A stretch of DNA of 33,904 bases from Oscillospiraceae bacterium (GTDB lineage Bacteria; Bacillota; Clostridia; Oscillospirales; UBA644), in the NCBI GenBank assembly GCA_015067385.1, contig SVMP01000003.1, positions 1 to 33,904 on the forward strand. The letters run 5' to 3'. Each line of letters begins with the position of its first letter. The first letter of the stretch is position 1. The translations under genes were made by a program, and so were the position numbers. Below are positions 8,850-17,144 of this stretch, piece after piece. The notes below the pieces were generated by a model. That model was not told the DNA's origin, did not search any database, and saw only the letters and a list, made by a program, of their open reading frames with translations.

Positions 8850-9651
8850 CCTTTGCCTCCACCTTTGCTATGACGGGAAAATGGTCCGACGGATACATGC
8901 CGCCGTAAGCCGTTCTGTCAATGTGTGCGGATACTATATCAAGCCGCTTTGTCGCAAAAATATAGTCGATCGGAGCACCTTTTTTCGTCCCCTTAAAGCC
9001 GTGATATGTGCGGATATTTTTCGGATCAAGGCGATAAAGAACGCGGAATGTGTCTTTTACAACAGTCCCCTCTTCGCCGTTTTCGAGCAGTGTTTTAACA
9101 GTCTTTGAGGTCGGCACGGCGTTGAAATCTCCCATTATGACGGTTCCGCAAAGCCGATCACTGTCGTATTTTTCGGCTAATCTCTTTATCAGCGCGATCC
9201 CTTTCCTTCTTGCAAAGGGACTGAAGCAGTCGAGATGCGTGTTGTATATCCGTATAAGAGCGCCGCTGTCTTTCTGCTTTAAGATGCACCATGTGCATAT
9301 TCTCGGAAAGAGCGAGAGCCACGATCTGCTCCCTTTTATCTTGGGAGAACGTGAGAGCCAGAACGTGTCCGATTCAATAAGCTCAAAAAGCTCTTTTTTA
9401 TAGAAAATAGCCGTGTATTCGCCTTTTTTGTTTAACGTTCTCGGGCTTCCCACACGTCCGTACCGCTCCGATATATCAGCCTTTTTTTCGAGAATGTCGA
9501 TAGAGGCTTCCGTCAGCTCCTGTGTACCGAGAATATCGGGCGAAACTTTTCCGAAAAATTCGGCTATCGAAGCTATTCTGTTGTGAAAATTCGCTTTCGA
9601 TCTTTCGAAGAGCGTCCGCTTCATGTTGAATGTTGCAACAGTATATGTCAA
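8836..9651 (-). CDS. Endonuclease/exonuclease/phosphatase (EEP) family protein
   Basis: VATFNMKR..., DILGTQELTEASIDIL, YNTHLDCFSPFAR, VIMGDFNAVPTS, APIDYIFATKRL, SDHFPVIAKVE. Confidence 0.9.
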   Translation of the reverse strand: MTYTVATFNMKRTLFERSKANFHNRIASIAEFFGKVSPDILGTQELTEASIDILEKKADISERYGRVGSPRTLNKKGEYTAIFYKKELFELIESDTFWLSRSPKIKGSRSWLSLFPRICTWCILKQKDSGALIRIYNTHLDCFSPFARRKGIALIKRLAEKYDSDRLCGTVIMGDFNAVPTSKTVKTLLENGEEGTVVKDTFRVLYRLDPKNIRTYHGFKGTKKGAPIDYIFATKRLDIVSAHIDRTAYGGMYPSDHFPVIAKVEAKDENS

Positions 9652-9725
9652 ATCAAATCCTCTTTCTTAAAAGAGTCGAGCGCAGAACACGCCCCCAAGC
9701 ATTATTCTGCCCTCGAAATCCGATA

Positions 9726-10424
9726 TTAGTCTTTTTTCAGTATGGTCTGAGCCAGAAGAAGATCTTCTTTTGTCGTTATTTTTATGTTTGACGGCTCGCA
9801 TATGACCGTTTTTACCCTTACGCCGAGAGCTTCCGCCATCGATGAATCGTCCGTAAAATCGGAAAATCTGTTTCGGAAATGCTCGACCATTTTTGCATAT
9901 GTTTCTCTTGAAAAAATCTGCGGAGTTGCCGCCGCAATGAGAATTTTTCTGTCAACCGTGCGGTCTATAAAGCCGTCTGCCGTTATTGCTTTAACGGTGT
10001 TCACCTGTGGCATGGCAGCTATCGCCGCCCCGTGTTCGTATGCCGCAACGGCAACCGCATCAATGTCTTTCGGTGTTATCAGCGGTCGGGCACCGTCATG
10101 GACCGCAACGAACGGTACGCTCGGATCTGTCGCTTCAAAGCCCAAAGCCGCAGAACTCTGCCTGCATTTGCCGCCTTCAACGACTGCCGTTATTTTTTTC
10201 AGACCGAATCTTTCTTTTAATTCAAGAATATATTCTATTTTTTCTTTACGTGTCACAACGACCGTCTGTGCTGTCTGCTCGGATAACTCAAAGGCTCTCA
10301 GCGTGTGAACTATACACGGGAGATCTCCGATAAGCTGTTCAGTTTTGTCTTTGCCGAATCTTTCCGAGGAGCCCGCAGCCGTTACTATCGCCGAAATTTT
10401 GCCGTTTCCTGTCAATGCAAACAC
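9726..10424 (-). CDS. ispD: 2-C-methyl-D-erythritol 4-phosphate cytidylyltransferase
   Basis: ISAIVTAAGSSERFGKDKTEQLIGDLPCIVHTLRAFE; VAVHDGARPLITPKDID; AAATPQIFSRE; TDDSSMAEALG. Start codon (GTG at 10424) uncertain. Confidence 0.88.
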   Translation of the reverse strand: MFALTGNGKISAIVTAAGSSERFGKDKTEQLIGDLPCIVHTLRAFELSEQTAQTVVVTRKEKIEYILELKERFGLKKITAVVEGGKCRQSSAALGFEATDPSVPFVAVHDGARPLITPKDIDAVAVAAYEHGAAIAAMPQVNTVKAITADGFIDRTVDRKILIAAATPQIFSRETYAKMVEHFRNRFSDFTDDSSMAEALGVRVKTVICEPSNIKITTKEDLLLAQTILKKD

Positions 10425-10457
10425 TCTTTCATTATAAATATAATCATATCACACAAT

Positions 10458-10485
10458 ATTATACGTTTTTTTTTTCATTTGTCAA
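10458..10485 (-). promoter_or_regulatory. Sigma-A type promoter upstream of ispD
   Basis: Minus-strand TTGACA (10485-10480), 16-nt spacer, TATAAT (10463-10458). Confidence 0.65.
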
Positions 10486-10496
10486 GGGTTTGGTTA

Positions 10497-10525
10497 TTGA
10501 TTTTTTCTAAAATTTAGTATATAAT
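10497..10525 (+). promoter_or_regulatory. Sigma-A type promoter upstream of the ymdB operon
   Basis: TTGATT (10497-10502), 17-nt spacer, TATAAT (10520-10525). Confidence 0.6.
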
Positions 10526-10597
10526 GATATAGGAAAAGTTTTTGTCTTCAAAAACCGACCGCGAATCATAAAAGAATTTAATTATCGAGTGTTTTTT

Positions 10598-11347
10598 ATG
10601 CGAGTATTGTTTATAGGCGATGTCGTCGGAAAAGCAGGTCTTACGTACCTGAAAAAAAATCTGAGCAAGCTGATCTCGGAATATCCGTGCGATATCGTTG
10701 TTGCCAACGGCGAAAATGTTAATCAAAAAAACGGAATAACATCTTATGAGGCTGAAGAGCTTCATTATGCCGGGGTCGATATAATAACCCTCGGCAATCA
10801 TGCATTCCGTCAGCAGAGCGTTTACGGCTTTCTTGACGATTGCAACTACATCGTTCGCCCCGCAAATTACCCTTCCGCAAGTCCGGGCGTGGGAACGGCG
10901 GAGTTTGACACGGCAAAAGGTAAGGTCGTTGTCGTTTCTCTTGCCGGTCAGGTCGATCTTGAACCTGCGGACAACCCCTTTTACACTGCGGATAAGATCG
11001 TTGCGGCTAACAGCGATGCGTTTATTATCGTTGATTTTCACGCAGAAGCGACAAGCGAAAAACGTGCTCTCGGCTATTATCTTGACGGCAGAGCAGGCTG
11101 CGTTTTCGGTACGCATACTCATGTTCCCACCGCCGACGAACAGTTTTTGCCGAAAGGCACGGCTTATATTACCGATGTCGGTATGACGGGAGCGTCGGAT
11201 TCCGTTCTCGGCGCAAAAAAACACCAGGCTATACAAAGATTTTTGACCCGTGCATATGTTCCGCTTGAACAGGCTGAGGAAAAACCTGTTATAAATGCGG
11301 TATATGCCGACACAGAAAAGAAATACATCGTGAGGATAACCCTGTAA
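10598..11347 (+). CDS. ymdB: YmdB-family metallophosphoesterase (2',3'-cyclic-nucleotide phosphodiesterase type)
   Basis: MRVLFIGDVVGKAGLTYLKKNL, VANGENVNQKNGIT, DIITLGNHAFRQ, FHAEATSEKRALGYYLDGR, GTHTHVPTADEQFLPKGTAYITDVGMTG. Confidence 0.93.
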   Translation: MRVLFIGDVVGKAGLTYLKKNLSKLISEYPCDIVVANGENVNQKNGITSYEAEELHYAGVDIITLGNHAFRQQSVYGFLDDCNYIVRPANYPSASPGVGTAEFDTAKGKVVVVSLAGQVDLEPADNPFYTADKIVAANSDAFIIVDFHAEATSEKRALGYYLDGRAGCVFGTHTHVPTADEQFLPKGTAYITDVGMTGASDSVLGAKKHQAIQRFLTRAYVPLEQAEEKPVINAVYADTEKKYIVRITL

Positions 11348-12771
11348 TGTACACTAAAGAAGATCTTAAAAGGCATCTTGCCGAAATGAATTTTTTCCCT
11401 TGGGACACCGTTCTCGTTCACTCTTCCATGAAATCCATAGGCGAAGTTGAGGGAGGAGCAGACACCGTTCTTGACGCTTTCAGCGAATATTTTTCGGACG
11501 GTCTTCTCATTTTCCCCACTCATTCATGGGCGACAATAGATGAAAAGCATTATATCTACGATCCCGAAAAAGAGCCTTCATGCGTAGGCCTTCTCACAAA
11601 TATGTTTATGAAACGTCCGGGCGTCGTCCGTTCGCTTCACCCTACCCACTCCGTTGCGGTCCTCGGCGCAAGAGCCAAGGAATTTATTGAGGGCGAAGAA
11701 TTCGCAACCACCCCCTGCCCCAGAAACGGCTGTTGGGGACGTCTTATCGAAGAAAGGGCAAAGATCCTTTTCCTCGGCTGCCCTCTCACAAAATTTACAT
11801 TCGTTCACGGCCCTGAGGAATGGCTCGATATTCCCGACAGACTTGCCCCCAACCCCATCGATCTTAAAATAAAAATGCCCGACGGAACATATCTTGACAG
11901 CCGTTTCCGCAAGCATCAGTGTTCTTTCGGCAATGTTTCAGACAATTTCGGCAAGCTCACCGAGCCGCTTATCGCAAAAGGCATCGCTCAGAAAGGTAAA
12001 TTCGGCGATGCGGAATGTATCATCGCAGATGCCGCACGTTCTTCCGAGTTTGTCATTCGTCTTCTTCAGACAGACCCCGAAATATTCAACGACCCCTCCC
12101 CCATTCCCGAAGAATATTTTGCCGTCAGACGTAAAATGAAAATTTCTCCGTCCATTCTCGCATGCGATATTTCAAAGCTCGGCAGCGAGATAGCGTCTGT
12201 TCCCAATGCCGATTTTATACATATCGACGTTATGGACGGACATTTCGTTCCGAATCTTTCGTTCGGCATTCCCATCGTTGAAGCCGTAAATAAAGTGACG
12301 GACCTCCCCCTCGACCTTCATCTTATGATCGACAATCCCTCAAAATATATTGAAGATTTCGCAAATGCGGGCGCAGACATAATAAGCGTTCATTATGAGG
12401 TTGACGAGGATCTTTCAGCCCTCATCTCGCTTATCAGATCGTTCGGCGTCAAGCCTGCCGTTGCTCTCAAACCCAAGACCCCCGTTGAAGTTATCTACCC
12501 CTATCTCGACAGTCTCGACTCCGTTCTTATCATGACTGTTGAACCCGGCTTCGGCGGTCAGACTCTTCACGAAGAATGTCTCGGTAAGGTAAGAAAGCTC
12601 CGCAACGAAATAAGAAGAAGAGGCCTTTCCGTTGAGATCGAAGCGGACGGCGGTATAAACGCTTCCAATCTTGCCGCCGTATCACGTTCGGGCGTTTCCA
12701 TTGCGGTTATGGGTACGGCTCTCTTTAAAGAAGACGACAGACAGGCGTTTATCGACAGGTGCAAGGGCTGA
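11347..12771 (+). CDS. Fusion protein: AAC(3)-family N-acetyltransferase domain (~11347-12135) + ribulose-phosphate 3-epimerase domain (~12136-12771)
   Basis: One ORF. N-terminal half: DTVLVHSSMKSIGEVEGGADTVLDAF, LLIFPTHSWA, LHPTHSVAVLG. C-terminal half: MKISPSILACD, HIDVMDGHFVPNLSFG, LDLHLMI, MTVEPGFGGQ, EADGGIN. Confidence 0.9.
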   Translation: MYTKEDLKRHLAEMNFFPWDTVLVHSSMKSIGEVEGGADTVLDAFSEYFSDGLLIFPTHSWATIDEKHYIYDPEKEPSCVGLLTNMFMKRPGVVRSLHPTHSVAVLGARAKEFIEGEEFATTPCPRNGCWGRLIEERAKILFLGCPLTKFTFVHGPEEWLDIPDRLAPNPIDLKIKMPDGTYLDSRFRKHQCSFGNVSDNFGKLTEPLIAKGIAQKGKFGDAECIIADAARSSEFVIRLLQTDPEIFNDPSPIPEEYFAVRRKMKISPSILACDISKLGSEIASVPNADFIHIDVMDGHFVPNLSFGIPIVEAVNKVTDLPLDLHLMIDNPSKYIEDFANAGADIISVHYEVDEDLSALISLIRSFGVKPAVALKPKTPVEVIYPYLDSLDSVLIMTVEPGFGGQTLHEECLGKVRKLRNEIRRRGLSVEIEADGGINASNLAAVSRSGVSIAVMGTALFKEDDRQAFIDRCKG

Positions 12772-13397
12772 TGGGTATTTTCAGCGGAATGGAGAGAGTT
12801 GTCAACGAAAATACTCTCAATATAAGAAAGATCCTGCTTGATCCGGACAGAACGGCTATGATAAACGTCAATACGTCCGACGGCTTCTTCAAAAAAGGTC
12901 CGTTCGTCTCTTCTCATATGTCTTCTGCAATAAAAAATCTCGTTCGCATTAACGAATACCTGCTCCATTGCAGACGTGTCTTTGCAGTCGATTATCATAA
13001 CCCCAAAAGCGCAGAGTTCAGAACGTTTCCCGAACATTGTACGACCGATGAATCGTGTCAGATAATCGAAGAGCTCGACAAGTTCGCATCCTCTTCCGAT
13101 ATCGTTGTTAAAAACTGCGCAAACGCAATGTTCTCAAACGCTTTTCTCCGTTGGTTTGCAGATAATGCCGACACTCTCGACAATTTTATTATCGTCGGCG
13201 CTCATACCGACATCGACGTTATGCAGCTCGCGCTCTCTCTTCGCTCTTATTTTAACGAACGGGACAGGTCCGTCAAGATCATCGTCGTTTTGAATGCGTG
13301 CAGAACATTTGCCGCAGAATCTCATAATGCGGACGATTTTCACACCTTCGCCGCTTATAATATGCTTCTTAACGGCATTACTTGCGCTAATGTCTGA
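12771..13397 (+). CDS. Isochorismatase-fold (cysteine hydrolase family) protein with substituted catalytic residues
   Basis: TAMINVNTSDGFFKKGPF, YHNPKSAEFRTFPEHC, VVKNCANAMF, DNFIIVGAHTDIDVMQLALSLRSYFNE follow the isochorismatase/nicotinamidase fold order. ATG overlaps the upstream TGA (TGATG). Confidence 0.75.
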   Translation: MGIFSGMERVVNENTLNIRKILLDPDRTAMINVNTSDGFFKKGPFVSSHMSSAIKNLVRINEYLLHCRRVFAVDYHNPKSAEFRTFPEHCTTDESCQIIEELDKFASSSDIVVKNCANAMFSNAFLRWFADNADTLDNFIIVGAHTDIDVMQLALSLRSYFNERDRSVKIIVVLNACRTFAAESHNADDFHTFAAYNMLLNGITCANV

Positions 13398-13425
13398 CAA
13401 ATATCACGTATTTTGATAAAACCTA

Positions 13426-13454
13426 TTGACAATTCACGTTAAATGATATATAAT
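13426..13454 (+). promoter_or_regulatory. Sigma-A type promoter for recA
   Basis: TTGACA (13426-13431), 17-nt spacer, TATAAT (13449-13454), ~37 nt before the recA ATG. Confidence 0.8.
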
Positions 13455-13491
13455 AAGCTGAAATATTCCAAAACACATGGAGGAAATTTTT

Positions 13492-14568
13492 ATGCAGGAT
13501 GCAAAACAGAAAGCACTTGACACCGCGCTTGCACAAATCGAAAAACAGTACGGCAAAGGCTCCGTAATGCTTCTCGGTCAGAATGCGGCAATGAATATAG
13601 ATTCGATATCCACAGGTTCTTTTTCTCTTGATATGGCGCTCGGTATAGGCGGCGTACCGAAGGGAAGAATAGTTGAAATATACGGTCCCGAAAGCTCAGG
13701 TAAAACAACGGTTGCGCTTCATATGGTCGCCGAAAGCCAGAAGGCAGGCGGCACTGCGGCATTTATCGATGCTGAACATGCCCTCGATCCCGAATATGCA
13801 AGAAATCTCGGCGTTGATATCGATTCTCTTCTCGTCTCTCAGCCCGATAACGGCGAGCAGGCGCTTGAGATAACCGAAACTCTCGTTCGCTCCGGCGCTA
13901 TCGATATAATAATCGTTGACTCCGTTGCGGCTCTCGTTCCCCGTCAGGAGCTTGAGGGCGATATGGGCGACAGTCATGTCGGTCTTCATGCCCGTCTCAT
14001 GTCTCAGGCATTGAGAAAACTTGCAGGCGCCATCTCAAAATCAATGTGCGTTGTTGTATTTATCAACCAGCTCCGTGAAAAAGTCGGCGTTGTTTACGGA
14101 AATCCCGAAACAACAACCGGCGGCCGTGCGCTTAAGTTCTACGCATCGGTACGTCTCGACGTAAGAAAGGTCGAAAATCTCAAGGTCGGCGGCGATGTTA
14201 TCGGCTCAAGAACAAGAGTCAAGGTCGTTAAAAACAAGGTCGCTCCCCCGTTCAAGGAAGCCGAGTTCGATATCCTCTACGGCAAAGGAATCTCACGTGA
14301 CGGCGAAATTCTCGATATTGCCGTAAAACTCGATATCGTTCAGAAATCGGGCGCATGGTTCTCGTACGACGGAAGCCGTCTCGGTCAGGGCAGAGATAAC
14401 TGCCGAGAGCTTATTCGCAATAATGCGGAGCTTCGTACAGAGCTTGAACAGAAGATCACCGCCGCTCTCAAAAATACGGGCGAGGATCTTTCCGATGTTG
14501 TTAAAACAAAATCCGAATCACCGTCTTCCAAGGTCTCCATTGACGTTTCCGCAGAAGATTTTGATTGA
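13492..14568 (+). CDS. recA: Recombinase RecA
   Basis: [121 protein letters not shown] before ATG 13492. Confidence 0.98.
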   Translation: MQDAKQKALDTALAQIEKQYGKGSVMLLGQNAAMNIDSISTGSFSLDMALGIGGVPKGRIVEIYGPESSGKTTVALHMVAESQKAGGTAAFIDAEHALDPEYARNLGVDIDSLLVSQPDNGEQALEITETLVRSGAIDIIIVDSVAALVPRQELEGDMGDSHVGLHARLMSQALRKLAGAISKSMCVVVFINQLREKVGVVYGNPETTTGGRALKFYASVRLDVRKVENLKVGGDVIGSRTRVKVVKNKVAPPFKEAEFDILYGKGISRDGEILDIAVKLDIVQKSGAWFSYDGSRLGQGRDNCRELIRNNAELRTELEQKITAALKNTGEDLSDVVKTKSESPSSKVSIDVSAEDFD

Positions 14569-14570
14569 TA

Positions 14571-15203
14571 ATGTTTAAAATAACGGAGATCTCTCCTCAG
14601 CAAAAAGGCAATCTGCTCAATGTTTTTGTTAACGGAGAATATTCTTTTTCCGCAGATTCCGGGTTTATAGTCGATGAAGATATTTTTGTCGGCAGATCTC
14701 TTGAAAACGACGGACTTTGCGCGCTTAAACGTTCGGCGGAGATAAGAAAAGCCGTCCGTCATGCCCTCTATTTGCTCGAACACCGTGATTTCTCGAAAAA
14801 AGAGCTGTCGAAACGTCTTGAAGAGAAGGGTTACGATGAGGAATGCTCTTTGGCGGCGGCGGAGAAGATCGCCGAAATGGGCTATATAAACGACAGACGT
14901 TACGCAGAACGCCTTGTCGAACGTAAAAAAAATAAAGTCGGCTTGCAGCAGATACGCTATGAGCTTGCAAAAGCAGGTATCTGCAGGGAAGAACTTGACG
15001 ATGTTCTTGCCGAAACATATGCCGAAAGCGACGGCGTTGACGCTGTCGTTAAAGAAATGCGTCGTAAATTGAAAGGGAAAACGGTTGATCCCGATGACAG
15101 AAAAGCAATGTCGAAGCTTTTTAATTCTTTTCGAGCAAAAGGCTTTGATTTTGAAACAATAAAAGACGCATATGAAAAATACTGTGAAAACGAGGACGAA
15201 TAA
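14571..15203 (+). CDS. recX: Regulatory protein RecX
   Basis: Immediately downstream of recA; LLEHRDFSKKELSKRLEEKGYDEE, YINDRRYAERLVERKKNKVGLQQIRYELAKAGI. Confidence 0.9.
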   Translation: MFKITEISPQQKGNLLNVFVNGEYSFSADSGFIVDEDIFVGRSLENDGLCALKRSAEIRKAVRHALYLLEHRDFSKKELSKRLEEKGYDEECSLAAAEKIAEMGYINDRRYAERLVERKKNKVGLQQIRYELAKAGICREELDDVLAETYAESDGVDAVVKEMRRKLKGKTVDPDDRKAMSKLFNSFRAKGFDFETIKDAYEKYCENEDE

Positions 15204-16515
15204 ATTGATCGAAAATACTAAAGTCGGGATGGTTGCTCTCGGCTGTGAAAAAAACAGAATAGATGCCGAGGTCATGCTTGCCGCTCTTGAAAACGAGGGC
15301 TGTGAGCTTTGTGCCGACGAAAGCGAGTGCGACGTTATAATCGTTCATACCTGCACATTTATCGATAAGGCGAAGGATGAAAGTATTGAAAACATACTTC
15401 ATGCCGCAGAACAGAAAAAGATCGGCAAATGTAAAAAACTTATCGTTACCGGCTGTCTTGCAGAACGCTACAGAAGCGAGATCCTCGAAGCTATTCCCGA
15501 GGTCGATGTTATTCTCGGAAGCAAGAGCTTCGATAAGGTAGTTGAGGCGATAAAGAAGCCCGAAAAAGAGGTTTTTGAACATTACGAACCGCTTTCCTCC
15601 GTAACCCCCACCGGAGCCCGTGTCCTCACCTCCCCCAATTATTCCGTATTTTTAAAGATCGCAGACGGATGTTCAAACCATTGCTCTTACTGCGTTATCC
15701 CGTCCGTAAGAGGCGAGTTTATGCCGAGACCTTTTGTTGACGTCGTTGCCGAAGCAGAGGCTCTTGCCGCAAACGGTGCCGTTGAAATAAACCTCATCGC
15801 TCAGGACACGACCGCCTACCCCGATCTTTGTAAACTTATTAAAAGAATTGCCGCTATCGAAACGGTTAAATGGGTACGCATTCTCTACTGCCGCCCCGAA
15901 GAGATCTCCGATGAGCTTATCGATCTTATGGCGACCGAGGAAAAGCTCGTCAAGTATATCGATGTACCGCTTCAACATGCATCGGAACACGTTCTCAAGC
16001 TTATGAACAGATCTATGAGCGACAGCGAGCTTTCTGCGCTCGTCGAAAAGCTCCGTTCACGTATCCCCGATGTTTCCTTGCGTACCACCTTCATCGCAGG
16101 CTTCCCGCATGAGACCGAGGAAGATTTCGAGATACTTTGCAATTTCGTCAAAGCGTCCCGTTTTAACAATCTCGGCGTCTTTACCTACTCCAAGGAGGAG
16201 GGCACAAAGGCAGGCAGAATGCACGGTCAGATCGATCAGGAAACAAAGGAACGCAGAGCCGATATCGTAATGAACATTCAAATGACTCTCCTCGAAAGCA
16301 TCAACGATGAATTTATCGGTAAAACGTTCGATGTTCTCTGCGAGGGCTATGATGAGGAAAAAGAGCTTTACACCGGCAGAACTTACTTCCAGGCACCCGA
16401 TATCGACGGCAGGGTCTATTTCTCTTCCGACGATCCCGTTGAAGAAGGCGAATTTTGCAAGGTCACACTTAATGTTTACGACACATATGATTTTTACGGA
16501 AAGGTTTGTGAATAA
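15172..16515 (+). CDS. rimO: Ribosomal protein uS12 methylthiotransferase RimO
   Basis: VALGCEKNRIDAEVML, HTCTFIDKAKDESIENI, radical SAM/Fe-S IADGCSNHCSYCVIPSVRGEFMPRP. Start ambiguous (ATG 15172 or TTG 15205). Confidence 0.92.
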   Translation: MKNTVKTRTNKLIENTKVGMVALGCEKNRIDAEVMLAALENEGCELCADESECDVIIVHTCTFIDKAKDESIENILHAAEQKKIGKCKKLIVTGCLAERYRSEILEAIPEVDVILGSKSFDKVVEAIKKPEKEVFEHYEPLSSVTPTGARVLTSPNYSVFLKIADGCSNHCSYCVIPSVRGEFMPRPFVDVVAEAEALAANGAVEINLIAQDTTAYPDLCKLIKRIAAIETVKWVRILYCRPEEISDELIDLMATEEKLVKYIDVPLQHASEHVLKLMNRSMSDSELSALVEKLRSRIPDVSLRTTFIAGFPHETEEDFEILCNFVKASRFNNLGVFTYSKEEGTKAGRMHGQIDQETKERRADIVMNIQMTLLESINDEFIGKTFDVLCEGYDEEKELYTGRTYFQAPDIDGRVYFSSDDPVEEGEFCKVTLNVYDTYDFYGKVCE

Positions 16516-16517
16516 AT

Positions 16518-17123
16518 ATGATAAAAAAATTGCCTAATATGATCTGTTGGTTTCGAATAATCCTCATTCCTTTCGTTCTTCTTTTTATGCTGACAAATCC
16601 CGTTACCGCAGATATGTCGATACAGACACGTTTTCTCATCGGCGGCATAATCTTCGGCGTTGCAATGATTTCCGACGCTGTTGACGGTAAGATCGCAAGA
16701 AAATACGATGCTGTAACAAATTTCGGCAAATTTCTCGATCCCATCGCCGATAAATTGCTCGTTCTGAGCGTTCTTATGGCGTTTGTTGAACTTAAAATGC
16801 TTTCATCTATCCCTGTTATCCTTATTCTTGCGCGCGAATTTCTCGTTACCGGGCTTCGTCTCGGCGCTGCAGGCAAGGGTACGGTTGTTGCCGCAAACTA
16901 CTGGGGCAAGGTAAAAACAGCGCTTCAGGGTATTTCCATCGGTGCAACATTTGTTTTTGTTGCGCTTTTCCCCGAAACACTTCTCGGCACCCCCTCTGTT
17001 ATTGACGGACAGAATGTTTGCAATCTTCTCATTCCGCAGATCCTTCTCTGGATATCCGCTGTTTATTCCGTCATTTCCGCAATTCCTTATTACAATGCTA
17101 TGAAACAGTATATAAAAGACTGA
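16518..17123 (+). CDS. pgsA: CDP-diacylglycerol--glycerol-3-phosphate 3-phosphatidyltransferase
   Basis: CDP-alcohol phosphatidyltransferase motif SDAVDGKIARKYDAVTNFGKFLDPIADK. Confidence 0.93.
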   Translation: MIKKLPNMICWFRIILIPFVLLFMLTNPVTADMSIQTRFLIGGIIFGVAMISDAVDGKIARKYDAVTNFGKFLDPIADKLLVLSVLMAFVELKMLSSIPVILILAREFLVTGLRLGAAGKGTVVAANYWGKVKTALQGISIGATFVFVALFPETLLGTPSVIDGQNVCNLLIPQILLWISAVYSVISAIPYYNAMKQYIKD

Positions 17124-17144
17124 TTTTAGGGAGATAAAACACAA

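Noticed and set aside
10514-11236. 240-aa minus-strand ORF opposite ymdB
   Set aside because: Overlaps an unambiguous ymdB on the other strand and the mapped promoter; no family motifs.
14385-15275. 296-aa minus-strand ORF opposite recA/recX
   Set aside because: Phe/Cys-rich shadow ORF opposite strongly supported recA and recX; no domain signature.
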